Origin: Cydia pomonella | Lineage: Eukaryota; Arthropoda; Insecta; Lepidoptera; Tortricidae | Assembly: GCF_033807575.1 (NCBI RefSeq) | Contig: NC_084703.1 | Span: forward strand, 12,524,001-12,588,000 | Direction: 5' to 3' | Length of the DNA: 64,000 bases | Program-made: the position numbers and the translations under genes | Shown here: positions 33,635-45,265 of the stretch, piece by piece | Numbering within the stretch: the stretch's first letter is position 1 | How the letters are laid out: each line of letters starts with the position of its first letter | Notes under the pieces: generated by a model | Database searches by the model: none | The model's input: only the letters and a program-made list of their open reading frames with translations | What the model was told of the DNA's origin: nothing

Positions 33635-34262
33635 CGAGGCTTTGCTCCGTGGTCGTTAGTGCTAGAAAGCTGAAATTTGGCATGGATATATAAATCAATA
33701 AAGCCGACAAAGTCGTACAATAAAATCTAAAAATTTAATTTTTTTTAGGGTACCTCCCCTACACGTAAAGTGGGGGTGAATTTTTTTTTTCGCTTCAACC
33801 CTAGAGTGTGGGGTATCGTTAGAAAGGTCTTTCAAAACTAATAGGGATTTTCAAGAAAATTTTTTTGATAAAGTGAATATATTCGGAGATAATCGCTCCG
33901 AAAGAAAAAAAAAATGTGTCCCCCCCCCCTCTAACTTTTGAACCATAGGTCCAAAAAATATGAAAAAAATCGTGGAAGTAGAGCTTAAGAAAGACATTAA
34001 ATGAAAACTATAGCGGACATGATCAGTTAAGCTGTTTTTGAGTTATCGCAAAAAGTTTTCCCTTCATAGTAAAAAGACTTACTTTAATTAGGTACTGATT
34101 ATGCAAATTTGTCTATTTGTTTAACTCTGGTGAAAGGTACCGTTTCATCCCTTGGTTAACAATTTACTATACTTTAAGCTCCAGTTTAGCTTATTGTGAC
34201 GGAAGAGTAACTACGGAACCCTACACTGAGCGTGGCCCGACATGCTCTTGGCCGGTTTTTTA
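33545..34262 (+). repeat. Dispersed repeat, apparently full-length, about 718 bp (AGGGTTCCGTAG ... GGCCGGTTTTTT)
   Basis: Starts TTTTTAGGGTTCCGTAG, followed by AAACGGAACCCTTATAG and a GTCTG run. It then has GGCTTTGCTCCGTGGTCG, CTAGAAAGCTGAAATTTGG, a C run at 33919, GAGTTATCGCAAAAAG, and ends ACGGAACCCTACACTGAGCG ... CTCTTGGCCGGTTTTTT. Noncoding. I recognise it as a very common moth repeat but do not assign a class. Fragments at 24060, 31860 and 43606 belong to the same or a sister family. Confidence 0.7.
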
Positions 34263-34494
34263 TTGTACCTCCCCGTACTTATTACCAACTAAAGGTACAC
34301 CCGCCATTCTGATAGTCGATAAGCAATGATCCCGCGATTATTGATAAACTCCATAAAAACCATAAATTTGTACCTAAGTTGTATCTATATATTCAATTCT
34401 AAATTCAGCGTTTTGTGTGGTTTTACTCATTTTACAATTTATATTGCTTTTAGGTATACGCAGGCGCTACCATGCTACAATACCGATTTCATTT

Positions 34495-34710
34495 TTAGGG
34501 TTCCGTACCCAAAGGGTAAAACGGGACCCTATTACTAAGACTCCGCTGTCCGTCCGTCTTCGTCTAACAGTTGAACCATAAATCGCAAAAAGTCTAAACC
34601 CTGAGTAAAAAACGAACATAGCGCTGAAATGTTATAGCGGAAATAGCCCCCGTTTAAGGCCTTGCAACGGACGGACACTGAGGTCTTGGTCGGTTTTTAT
34701 CTTAATAGTG
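34495..34710 (+). repeat. Related AGGGTTCCGTACCC repeat, short copy
   Basis: TTTAGGGTTCCGTACCCAAA followed by GGGTAAAACGGGACCCTATT and GTCCGTCCGTC. It ends near ACTGAGGTCTTGGTCGGTTT. A further scrap (AAGGGTTCCG ... CGGAGCCCTAA) is at 34778-34817. Confidence 0.6.
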
Positions 34711-35104
34711 ACAAAATGACAAAACAATGTTTCATACAGACTAAATTTTCCTCAAAATAAGTCTGATAACTAAAACTATAAGGGTTCCGTTTTTGCCACT
34801 TTGGCTACGGAGCCCTAACAGGGAGATAGAGGGCCCTAAGATCACAAGGTAGTATTATCTAAGAATAGACAGTATTAAAGGGAACTATTGAAAAAGCCTT
34901 AGTGAATTCATGTTCGTTGCATGATTTATGCACATACGATATCAGCGCAGTGAAACTTGTGAAGGGAAATCTGGAAATACAAACGGAATTGTGAAAAATA
35001 CTAACGGAAATATGCGAATAGTAAAATCTTGCGATTACGCTTCGTGAGGCGAGAGACCGCTTTAGAAGAGAATCATTGAAGTTTTTACATTTCATTTCAG
35101 GCTC

Positions 35105-35275
35105 CCGCCAGTTATGCGTGCAAAATAAACAATCTTTACTTATATTATAAATGCAAAAGTAACTCTGTCTATCTGTTAGCTCTTCTCGGTTAAACCGCTG
35201 AACCGACTTAGCTGAAATTTGGTATGGAGATAGTTTGAAGCTTGGGGAAGAAGATAGGATAGTTTTTATTGATCA
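35105..35275 (+). repeat. Dispersed repeat fragment (TATTATAAATGCAAAAGTAA)
   Basis: TTATATTATAAATGCAAAAG, CTGTCTATCTGTTAGC and CTGAAATTTGGTATGGAGAT are words I associate with the 3' region of a widespread moth repeat. A related scrap (GAAAATCCGTTCAGTAGC and CATACATACACACAGACAG) is at 56700-56780. Confidence 0.4.
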
Positions 35276-35335
35276 TCATGATCATTATCATTACACGCAC
35301 ACGCAGATGAAGTTGCGGGCAGAGGCTAGTGAGAA

Positions 35336-35515
35336 TATATTTTACAGTACATATGGTGATACTTTTCCGCACACGTGCGGGAAAGAGCACTTTCCGTTCA
35401 TATGTCGAAACTTTAAAGAGCCATATGTACTGTAAAACGTTGTACGATACACGTGCGAAAAGGTAATTCGCAACTCGTGTCGATTTAAAACACTTCTGCA
35501 CTTGTATCGTAAATA
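35336..35515. repeat. Repeat with inverted ends TTTTACAGTACATATGG / CCATATGTACTGTAAAA
   Basis: Inverted arms at about 35340-35356 and 35420-35436. The interior has a palindromic CGCACACGTGCGGG. The sequence continues TTGTACGATACACGTGCGAA to CACTTGTATCGTAAAT, another inverted pair. Noncoding. Confidence 0.65.
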
Positions 35516-35658
35516 ATTATTTTAATACAGTTGCTCAAAAAGTGCTACTTTACATAGCTGTTTAGCGCGCGGAAAGTTGATTGTCGCGAACTAGTGCTAG
35601 TGCTTTTCACTTTTCCATTTTTTTTAATTTATACTTGTTACAATTCATGACTCATTTG

Positions 35659-35673
35659 TTTATTATTATTATT
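35659..35673. repeat. TTA microsatellite, 3' flank of Dong/R4-like element
   Basis: TTTATTATTATTATT immediately outside the 3' end of the element. Confidence 0.85.
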
Positions 35674-36979
35674 CCCTTTATTTATTTTTGGTCTTAGGCT
35701 AGGTCATTTATAATATGAATATAAAAGTAAAATATAAAAACACTTACAAAACAATACAAAATATATATAAACACATTATAAAAAACCTAACCTAGGGTGC
35801 CGCCAGCAGCGGTGCAGGGCCCAAGCTGCCGGTGGTCAGCGCCGCAAAGAGAGGAACCGGCGGACTATCCGCGCCGTGTCCAAGATCACCGCCTTCTGCA
35901 TCTGACCCTTGATCCAACCACCTAGCGAGAGTCTCTCAAGGTGTTGGTCGAGACTCTTCGCTATGAGACCATTCGCTGAAACGACTATCGGGACAATGAT
36001 CGTCGAATCAACATCCCACATGGCGGTTATCTCGTGAGCCAAGTCTAGGTACTTACTGGACTTGTCCTTCTCGGCTTTCACGAGATTCTCATCATGGGGG
36101 ATGGTGATGTCGACGAGCACGGCCCGGCGTTGCGATCGATCTATTATCACGATGTCAGGCTTATTGGCTACAATAGTCCTGTCAGTGATAATAGATCGAT
36201 CCCAATAGAGCGTGGCACGACCATTTTCGAGAACTGGCGCAGGTGAGTACTTGTAGTACGGTACTTCGCGGTCCACAAGGCCGTATAGAAGAGCAAGTTG
36301 CTGGTGAATAATCCTGGCTACGAGATTATGTCTGTGCAAGTACTCGCCGTTAGCAAGATGAGAACAACCGGAAATTATATGCCTGAGTGACTCTCCGGGA
36401 CGGCGGCATGCCCGACAAATGTCGACCGTACCGTCCTTCAGGATATATTTCCGATAGTTGTTCGTCATCATCACTTCGTCCGCAATTGCACAGGCAAAAC
36501 CCTCGGTTTCTCCGAAGAGGTCCCCGAATCGTAACCAGTTCACCGACGCGAGCAGGTCCACGTCGGGTCCCGTGAGGGCCTTGTAGAACCGCCCGTGTAG
36601 CACCTTACTCTCCCATGCCGCCTTGCGATCCGCAGTACTTAGTACCACAGGTTTGCGCCAGTTCTCGTTTGCCAAGGAGAGCGGCGTGAGGTTCCTGTCT
36701 ACTGCCACCACATCACGATGCATCCCACACTCGTTGTTAAGGAAGTAATTCCTGAGATTGCACACCTCGCGGTTGTGGAGATCTTTGGCGTTTAGGAAGC
36801 CGCGACCTCCACACTTCCGTGGGATATACAATCTCATAACTGACGAGCGTGGGTGTAGCATACGGTGTGTGGTTAGCAGTAGTCGGACCCTCCGATCCAG
36901 GGCGTCCAGCTCGGTCTGAGTCCACCTTAGTATGCCAAAGGAGTATGTGAGTAGGGGCATTACCCAGGCGTTGAAGGCG
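35674..36979 (-). mobile_element. 5'-truncated Dong/R4-like non-LTR retrotransposon inserted in a TTA/TAA microsatellite
   Basis: The element lies between (TTA)n at 35659-35673 (its 3' side) and (TTA)n at 36980-37003 (its 5' side). On the minus strand the ORF begins abruptly inside the conserved reverse transcriptase thumb region next to the microsatellite, as expected from 5' truncation. The ORF ends with a zinc motif and a restriction-like endonuclease. R4-clade elements such as Dong of Bombyx are known to insert in TAA repeats, which fits both flanks. Confidence 0.65.
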
Positions 36980-36981
36980 TT
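35836..36981 (-). pseudogene. C-terminal part of Dong/R4-like ORF: RT thumb, CCHC motif, restriction-like endonuclease
   Basis: An uninterrupted frame of about 381 codons; the first ATG is at 36960, but the coding similarity (NAFNAWV) extends upstream to the microsatellite, so that Met is internal. Counting from it, residues 1-60 resemble the RT thumb (PLLTYSFGILRWT..., PRKCGGRGFLNAKDLHN). C182-x2-C185-x8-H194-x4-C199 is the zinc knuckle. PD at 268-269 and D284 (KPDIVIID ... VLVDITIP), followed by AEKDKSSKYLDLAHEI, fit the PD-(D/E)xK-type endonuclease that nicks the target. The RT catalytic core is absent, so the copy cannot be autonomous, though the remaining frame is intact and may be fairly young. 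Higher GC than the surroundings. Minus-strand stop at 35836-35838. Confidence 0.8.
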
Positions 36982-37003
36982 ATTATTATTATTATTATTT
37001 ATT
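36980..37003. repeat. TTA microsatellite, 5' flank of Dong/R4-like element
   Basis: TTATTATTATTATTATTATT and following ATTTATT, abutting the truncated coding end. Confidence 0.9.
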
Positions 37004-37599
37004 GATGAGTGTTAATGTTAGTTTTCTTTAAAAGTCGTAACGAACATAAATAAAAATATACATATTTCATATTTTATTACTTACCTCTTCATCATTATAA
37101 CATAACACGTTTACTTTTTAATATTGAATATTGAGAAAACCTTTCGCAATAAGTTGTCTGAATGGAACGGAATAGCTGCCAAAACGCCTGACAAAGAAGA
37201 GGCGTTTTTTCTTACTGCAAGCATGTTTTAAGTTTCCAAAAACAACATTCGATATTGTTTTTATACCATTTAAATATACGATACACAAAAAATCGTAAAT
37301 AACGATACTTAGGTAATAATAGTACAATTATTTCTGTCTTATAGAATATGCATAAATAAATACTTGTTGTTTTTCTTCTTTTTTTGCAACTGTAAACGTC
37401 GTTCGATTTCGATACGCGTGCAGCAATGTCATTCTTCGCTCGTCTCGATATCTCGGTGCTCGTGAAGTAATGACATACTTTCCGCACTAGCATCGAAATG
37501 TACTTTTTTATATGAATAAAACATTATGCTAACGACATATATAAAATTTTACGGATAAATAAACCACCGAAAACACAGTTGTTAACTATCGTTTAGTAA

Positions 37600-37680
37600 A
37601 AACATCTTTTTCACCTCAGCAGCTCGAACAAGCCTACTTTCGTCACTCCAGGGAGTGAGACAAACTAGCTTTTTAATTTA
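37600..37680. repeat. Dispersed repeat scrap (CACCTCAGCAGCTCGAACAAG)
   Basis: TTTCACCTCAGCAGCTCGAA then CAAGCCTACTTTCG and CTCCAGGGAGTGAG. Related words occur near 21755 and 23945. Confidence 0.4.
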
Positions 37681-40572
37681 GTGAAGGCCATGAATACAGG
37701 AATACTAACTTTACTTGATGTTAAAAAAATTAACCTTTTATATGTTCTGACTACTCAGGTGAAAAGTTGTATACATTTCGGCTGTCGATATTATTTATGT
37801 GATTGCAAATTTATTTTACGAAATTGGTGTTTTTCTCTACATGTATAATATTCACCTAACAATGTATGAGTATGACTGGATCACGTTATAATAATAGTAC
37901 GCTGTGTATAGTTTGTAATAATAAAAACTTTTTAATGTACAAAATAACATAAATGAACAAACAAACCAAGTAATGAAAATGAAAATTCTTCATGATTCGG
38001 TTGGAAAATATAACCACGATAAGATTATATATTAGAACCAACTGGGAAATCTGGTGAGTGCTACCAAAGTAAGTGAAAGTTGGTGGTAATTACTGGGAAT
38101 ATTTTTCATAGAGTTAACATTGGGAACATGTGCGAAAAAACATATTCAGATCTTACCACTGGTAACAACTTGGTGGTAACTAGCGGGAATAACCGAACCC
38201 ATTTATAAAAGTTAAATAGGTAAGAAGCTGTTTTCTCTAATAAATTATCTATAGTTACGAGCACAGTCAACTTATATCAAATTGAATAAAAACTAGAAGA
38301 AAATAATTTTTCTTGAACGGGCTGAATCTTCAAACTGAACAATCCCGCTCCATTTCAATCTAAAATAATCTATGCTTAAACAAAAGTTGACAAGAAGATA
38401 AGCAAGAGTCGAGTTTGCACATCATAAAAACGCACGCTTGCCTAAGTTTTAATCCTTCTAAAGTGAAAACGTGTAAACTTAAGAAATGTTGTCACGCTTC
38501 TAGATTTACGATCACAGCACAAACTTTTTACTCTGAAGGCGCGTGAATCTACCTTAAGCCAAAATAATGTCTTATTAGCACACTTTTATTTCGGTCATAT
38601 AAAATATAGACCTGGTAACTACAACGAGTAACTTTTAACATACCAAAACAACTGATTATCCTCTACTGCAAGTCGCTAGGAAGTAGGAATTATTTAGCTT
38701 CCCTTACAAACACAATAAGTCGTTTTATTTCTAGAACGCGGAGGTTCCTCTTTGAATATTGTGAGATATTTGTTTATTTATTTTGTGTATTTAGCATTTT
38801 ATTTAATTTTATAGACATAAGAACATCACCCATTCTTTTAAATTTTATTTCGGCAATACTTTAAAGTTTTACTTTCTAGCGTTTTGTATATATTGCATTT
38901 TTATTATACCTGTACACAAGGCTACATTTATTGTATTTCTACTTAAGTACAAAGATGAGCCTCTGTTTCTTCCCTTGATTATTATGTGTTTTGTTCGCCC
39001 CCTCTCAGAAAATGTTTCGAAATAGGAAAAGAAGTATCTATTTACTGAGAAGCTGCTATTTTGGCGTCCTATTCTAACCGCTCAACTCTCAGTGTTTTAA
39101 ATTTGCCAACCAAATAGGTAATAATTTAAAGTATTATTATAGTTCTCTCCTTAATGCCCCGCCTCGTTTCGATTACTGCATATTGCACCCAAACTATATA
39201 TTTCACATATAGGTACCTACATGTGTGGAATATCAAATGAAAGCATATTTATTATTTATACTTAATTTCATTCATACACTGTATTTTAAAATAGACTACA
39301 ATTTACAAGCTATTTCAAAAGAAATCAAACTGATGTAAAAAATACGGTTATTTGGGTTTTAAAACCAAACCAAGTATCGGACATTAAAGCAATGTACCTA
39401 GTACTATACAATATTAAAGTTGATCAGTGAAACCTTACATATATACAAAAAAAATCTGACCAAAAATGTTCTGGCAAATACATACAAATGTAGGTATTGT
39501 GTGTAAATGTAGGTGCTCGAAAATTTCGCATACCTAAGTTTCTAGTATTTTATTAGCAATATAGCCTGGGTTCTAAAACTGCCGGGAGACTGTGAATAAT
39601 CACGTCATACAAATTATCATGTAACGAAACATGTGTGTTACATTACATGTAACGAAAGGTTTATAAATGTATTATGAAAGGTGGTGGTTGCTTTGTTTAT
39701 AGCTCTTAAACTATACATTTTGTATGTTGTAATTAACTCTGTTTCTTCCTTGCTTACTCTGGAACACCTAAAATAAAATAGCAAAGTTTTGTCTACTGCT
39801 AATGATTATCTCAGAATTGTCAGAATTTATATAATATTTGTAGCATGAACATAGTAAATATATACCTACCTAAATATTTTGGCTGGTGAATTTTCGTGGC
39901 AAACTAATGAAATGTAACTACTTATTTATCTCTTATATTACCAAATTTTCCCAGTTTTGAATTATGTGGAATGTTCGGCTGCAGCAAAAACTCATAGATT
40001 TCTACTACCCACTCTTTATCATCTTCGCGGCGTATGTCGTGTGAGCGTGCGTAGGACGAAATAGATCCAACATAATAATTATACCCAACTGAATCATTAA
40101 CCCTCTACTATGTATTATTCTTGAAACGTAGATTAATATTAAACAAGTTTGTATGAACAGTCTTGCTTCATTCTTCCTGCTTTTTAAATTAACCCGTATT
40201 CTATGAAATGAAAGCAGCCAAGTTTAAATGAACTATTTAAAAATTCGTTTCATAACAGTTTCTTGTTTGCTAATTAGGACACAAGAAAGTTCCTAAATAA
40301 TACAGTTAAGACAATTTTTCCAACATGCGTAGATATAGTGGTATTCGTATTTACGTGTTCATTATGAATATTTTGTAGGCGCTGCTTGTACCACAGGTTC
40401 ATCTGTGTGGTTTCCAAGCAAAAAGTCCACCTATCTTGCTTGCCATAAGGACGAGATTTGCTTGTATCTTTATATGAATAATCTGCCAAAGCGTCCATAC
40501 GGCAAGCAGGAATTAATTGAAATTGCTTCTAATAAACGGCAATATAATGTTTGAGGGAACGTATCGATTATT
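37681..40572. other. AT-rich non-coding stretch
   Basis: No gene or recognised repeat in most of this interval. The ORFs present are short and of low-complexity composition. Confidence 0.5.
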
Positions 40573-40617
40573 TTGTATTTATTTAAACGTACAAAAAGTG
40601 ATAATTATAAAAGCACG

Positions 40618-40680
40618 ATAGAGTTAGACCAAGACAGGTCTGCTACGATTTTTATAGCATATGCAATGCAAGTATTATTT
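40618..40680 (+). repeat. Dispersed repeat fragment (AGAGTTAGACCAAGA family), + orientation
   Basis: AGAGTTAGACCAAGACAGGT, then CTGCTACGATTTTTATAGCA and TGCAAGTATTATTTT. Matches 41530-41640 in reverse complement; a further copy is near 54541-54650. Confidence 0.65.
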
Positions 40681-41072
40681 TTTCCTACTCCTCTACTGTT
40701 ATCTATCATTTATGCATTCATTAACACGAATATAAGAACATACATAAAAGGTTTCAAGAAAAGTCTATATTGTCTATTCCTCATAACAGCACTTGTGCTT
40801 TTAATCGCTATAACGTTACTGCGATTAATGGCTACCAACCTAACAAAATCAAAACGATTACAGTTTTAAACTTATTATTTTTTCCTACTCCTCTACTGTT
40901 ATCTATCATTTATGCATTCATTAACACGAATATAAGAACATACATAAAAGGTTTCAAGAAAAGTCTATATTGTCTATTCCTCATAACAGCACTTGTGCTT
41001 TTAATCGCTATAACGTTACTGCGATTAATGGCTACCAACCTAACAAAATCAAAACGATTACAGTTTTAAACT
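40673..41072. repeat. Exact 200-bp tandem duplication
   Basis: 40673-40872 and 40873-41072 read identically across all 200 bases, for example CCTACTCCTCTACTGTTATC at 40684 and 40884. 200 is not a multiple of 3, so the hydrophobic ORFs seen in each copy are in different frames and are not evidence for a gene. Confidence 0.97.
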
Positions 41073-41529
41073 AAGTGCATTGCTGCCAACTTACAAAATA
41101 TTGATTTGGTTGCATAGTAAAAACAATTACTTCCTAAGTCAGAAACACGTATGTGACACCCGTAATATAGCAACACCCATAGACTACGAAGACCGCTTAG
41201 CGTTGCTTGTTAGTCTCCGTAGGCTACGGTGGCCAAAATCGAGAAAAAACTGTCCAAAAATTTAATTTAGCAAGTAGCAAGTACCATGGCCTCGCGCGTC
41301 TTGGCTATATACTTTTGCTTTGTTTACCTAAATTAAGATTTATTTTTGTTGACTCGTAGGAAAAGTATTATATGCAACGTTGTATAAGTAGATCAAAAAA
41401 TGCTCGTGGCGTATTCCTTTACAATGTTCGCCTACGCCTTCAGCTCCGGGTCACATTGTAACTCACGCCACTCGCCTTTTTTGACCCTTCTTATACAACT
41501 GTTGCATAAAATACTATAAACGTCAAACG

Positions 41530-41695
41530 TCTATAAAATTATGGCGAATAAATAACACTTGCAAGGCGTGTGCTATCAAAATCGTAGTAGACTTATCTTG
41601 GTCTAACTCTATCCGCGCTCTCGGGTATGAATTTCCATTTCGCTTACGTGAGAGTGAGGAAAGAACACGAACTTGCTGGGCCTTAAAGTTGCAAG
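41530..41695 (-). repeat. Dispersed repeat (AGAGTTAGACCAAGA family), minus orientation
   Basis: AATAACACTTGCAAGGCGTG, GTAGTAGACTTATCTTGGTC and TAACTCTATCCGCGCTC. The last part matches 11995-12085. Together with 40618-40680 it forms an inverted pair around the tandem duplication. Confidence 0.65.
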
Positions 41696-41879
41696 TGCTC
41701 ATAAAAACAGTCTCCTTCATCTTCGACCGTTTCGAATTTTCTGAAATAAATAATGAAAACTTGATTCTTACAAATCTGCCCATTTTTACTTAAAATTAAC
41801 AACAAAATCCATCCTACGCTTAAAAAAGTTGTCCCAAAATGTCCGTTCCATTACGTCATGTTTTAGTTAGCGTAAATTT

Positions 41880-41965
41880 TTATAGTCAGGCCAAGATAAG
41901 AGTTAAGTAAAAGTCATAATTTCATAGAAGTTTGACGTTTATAATAAATAACACGTACACCGTCT
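41880..41965. repeat. Dispersed repeat scrap (CATAATTTCATAGAAGTTTGACG)
   Basis: GGCCAAGATAAGAGTTAAGT then TCATAATTTCATAGAAGTTT, with CGTCTGGGCTATCAAAACTC near 41960. The same words occur at 54543 and, diverged, near 4645, 14958 and 55400. Confidence 0.5.
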
Positions 41966-42669
41966 GGGCTATCAAAACTCTACAAATGTTTGGGTCATGT
42001 TTTTTTAGCATCAGGATTGAATATGCTAGTGATTTCTGAGTTGAACGACTCCAAAAACATCAGGATTTGTGAAAATCAGGTCTTCAACGTTTTTTTCGGT
42101 CGTTCATGCGGATCATGTTCTATCTGTATTGTGTACAAGAAATAAGGGTTAAAAAGGGGATGAAAGTTTGAATGGAGATCAAGTTTTATATCAAACTTGT
42201 ATCTTGAAACATCACTAAAAGATAATTTAAATAATTTGAGAGCTTTTGAAAATTTATCATCTAAGGTGGTGAAAAGGGGGTTGAAAGTTTGTACCGGGAA
42301 CGAAATTTTTGTGAGGTGAAACTTCGTAGGTCTCGACACTATATGTATTATAATATAAAAAACGTAGCTTTAGCGTTTTTAAAAATCCTTCCCCTAAACG
42401 TGGGTTGAAAGTTTGTAATGGGAACGATTTGAGTCGGTACTTGAAATTCGTAGGAAGACACAATAGGTATTCGAAATTAAGAAGATTAATTTCAGATAAA
42501 TAGGGATAAATTTTGTTGAAAGTGTGTCCATCTTTTTTAATCGCGACCTGATCTCAGGGTACTTAGGGTTAGGTTACTTAGCTAGTTACAACTCAGAATT
42601 ATGTCCACGGCTGACCGCGACTCTGCGCCTTTAATTATGATACATTCGGATAACATTAGGTTCACGTTT

Positions 42670-42851
42670 AAGATCTTGGAAAGATAACTAAACGACATAT
42701 CAAAATTGACGTTTATTTCGATTCCGCTGTGATCCTAATAAGATCTATCTACGATATTTCTAACATCAAAGTCAAAGTGCCCGAATCGAGCTGCTTATCC
42801 ATACCAAACCAGAACTTATCGTTATCGTATCTCATTCTTCGAATCAGGCTG
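42670..42851. mobile_element. MITE-like repeat, copy 2, opposite orientation to 27288-27522
   Basis: Contains TTTCGATTCCGCTGTGATCC, ACCAGAACTTATCGTTATCG and ATTCTTCGAATCAGGCTG, the reverse complement of copy 1 features. Somewhat shorter than copy 1. Confidence 0.7.
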
Positions 42852-43605
42852 ACTATCTCTTAAAAAGATTCTTATCTATTTGTGGTTGTTTAATGTGTAT
42901 TCGTCACTTTAAGACATAAACCGAAGTAGTTACCAATAATATTTTAAATTAAATGACACCCATATTTTAATATCACAGATTTTTTTTACAATGTCAGGTA
43001 GGGTGAAGAATCTGGCAACCATTTGATGATTAATAAAGATAGGTGATTTGACTACTTAGTACAGTATCCTATTTAACCTGATTCTTCTTATATCCAACAA
43101 ATAAGTAAGGTAAGTTACTTACATTGTTTCCTACCATTGGCTTCTTTTCAAGTTGCTAAAACTTTTTCAATTTTTTTTGCGATCTCTTAAAGACAGGGTA
43201 AATTCAATGTAAAAGCTAAAAACGAAGCGGGCAACTATAATAAAATGTATGCATTTAAGTATTTTTTAATAAAGAACCACATAAGTTTTTATCTATCACT
43301 AGAAAAGAGCAAGGTCTTTATTTTATGAGAAACACGCAACTCAGACAAATTTCAACGTAAAAAAAAACGGTAGGAATTTGCTAAACACTCTGTATAGGTA
43401 GTGTAAAATGCTTCAACAGTCTTGTTGTTTTAATTTGTTCATTCAGTTTATATTGTGGTCCTACGGGAATATAGTGGGTTTAGATTTCAGATGAAAGCGA
43501 AGACATTAATTAATGGTGTAAATCATTTTATAGGCATTTTTTGTAAAGTGATTTAGATCGCATACAAAGGAAGTTTTGGTTGTATAATACTATTTTATAC
43601 AATTC

Positions 43606-44060
43606 AGTGTAGGATTTCGTAGTTCCCATTCCGGGAGAATAGGGTAAACGCCTAAACGGGGGCTATTAGTATCATACTGTACATTACAAGCGTACGGGCG
43701 CTTTATACGTCTTTCTACTAAATATGAAGAGAAAACTTTTTGCAATAAAGTATTTATAAAGCTATTACGATTTTTTTCATATTTTTTGGTTCATGGTTCA
43801 AGACAGAGTTGGGCGACACATAATTTTTTCTTTTGGAGCGATTAGTATCAAAAAATGGTTGTTAGAGACGCTTCTTCGTTTTGAACGACCTGCTTAACGA
43901 TACCCAACACCATTGGGTTTAAGCGAAACATAAAACCATTTTGTATGGGTGGGTACTAAAAATAATGTTCTTGTAGTTTTTATTTTACTATTCTGTATTA
44001 CAAATTGCAGCTTTGTGGCACTAACGATTACGGAGCTAAGCCGCGGACGGACAGAGACGA
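43606..44060 (-). repeat. Decayed, inverted copy of the 33545-34262 repeat
   Basis: In reverse order relative to the full-length copy: GATTTTTTTCATATTTTTTG, GGAGCGATTAGTATC, ACGATACCCAACACC, TTTGTGGCACTAACGATTAC, then GCCGCGGACGGACAGAGACG. Many substitutions. Confidence 0.55.
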
Positions 44061-44238
44061 TTCTACTCGTAGTTGGTAGCCAATAGCTAAAAAGTAGGTG
44101 ACATTCCGTGTCGTCACTTGTGCAGTTATCAAATAAATTATATAATACCATAACTTATTCTTACATTACATTTTTGGATAGGTATTTGTATCACTTTTGG
44201 ATTAGCTTAGTACATGTACGGTATTACCCAATTCATAT

Positions 44239-44356
44239 TAATCTACATTGATGCGTCGACCGGCTTCAATCAATTATCGGTTGACGTCGAATCGACTGGT
44301 CGACGATACAGTATTGATCGATCCATGTCGGTCGACGTATCATTTAGCGTAGATTG
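44239..44356. repeat. Inverted-repeat element rich in GTCGAC motifs
   Basis: Left TAATCTACATTGATGCGTCGACCGG and right GGTCGACGTATCATTTAGCGTAGATT are imperfect inverted ends; GTCGA words recur between them (GACGTCGAATCGAC, GGTCGACGATAC). About 118 bp. Confidence 0.55.
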
Positions 44357-44860
44357 CTAGTACAATGCCCCTAGAAAATAAACTATTGTAGGCTGAACGC
44401 GGCACTAACTCTACAAATAAGTACCTGTGCTATAAGAATCATTTATTATGTAAGTTTATAAACCGTACAAGCTCTAAAGCCTTATGTTTCTCTGTCGACA
44501 GGTTTTTCGACACTTAATTAAGTCCAATAAGGAAGTAGTTCTTTCACCTCAGAACAAAAAGAGAGGCATTATTGGCAAAAATCCGAGTAAAAAAAATCCG
44601 TGTTTATTTATAGTATTTCGTCTAACAATGTAAGAAAACATAATAAAATATATATTGCAAATGCAAACAATTATTGGCAACATAAGTACCTGAAATCGCG
44701 TCAGTATATGACATACTTTTAGCGCTAAAGCACTTTTTTTCAAATTCTGAGCTACCCTTAGCAACAGCTGCATTGCAGAGAGGCGGTCTTGTGTTAAGTG
44801 TTCAAAAACACAGTTCATGGAGTGCAATGTCCCGACTTATTTACACTTCGAGCCAATTGG

Positions 44861-45265
44861 TTGATACGCAGGAACAACAGAAATGCAACCAATACAAATA
44901 TATATTGGGATTACAAATATCTTGGGAGCATCGTGCACGATTTCGGTTCACTGGAGAGCAACATTCAACACAGGATTGCGGACATCTGGTTAAAGCGGAG
45001 AGAGGTAAATGGTGTGACCTGCGATAGTAAATTGCCAATAATAATGAAAGACCTCGTGTACAAGACCATCACAAAGCCATGCATGTGTCAGAAATAAAAA
45101 TGCTAAGGTGGATGTCAGATGTCTCCAGGATTGATAGAGTTCGAAACGAACACGACCGAGGTAACCTCGGAGTAAGAGACGTCGCCGATAACCTCAATAA
45201 AGTAGACTGAGGTGGTTTGGTCGTATTAAAAGGCCGCCTGACTTGGCAACAGAGCCTTTAGCTTT
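44861..45265 (+). pseudogene. RTE-type reverse transcriptase C-terminal relic with frameshifts and a deletion
   Basis: Frame 1 reads YKYLGSIVHDFGSLESNIQH then ADIWLKRREVNGVTCD and LPIIMKDLVYKTITKP. After a deletion of about 17 family residues the reading continues in another frame: VSEIKMLRWMSDVSRIDRVR, NLGVRDVADN. A further shift gives LRWFGRIKRPPD. The order matches the C-terminal part of lepidopteran RTE-type endonuclease-reverse transcriptases. Not a host gene. Confidence 0.75.

Noticed and set aside
40573..41069. Two hydrophobic ORFs that look like a duplicated membrane protein
   Set aside because: They are the same 200-bp duplication read through; the N-terminal part is a fragment of a dispersed repeat also found at 41530 in reverse.
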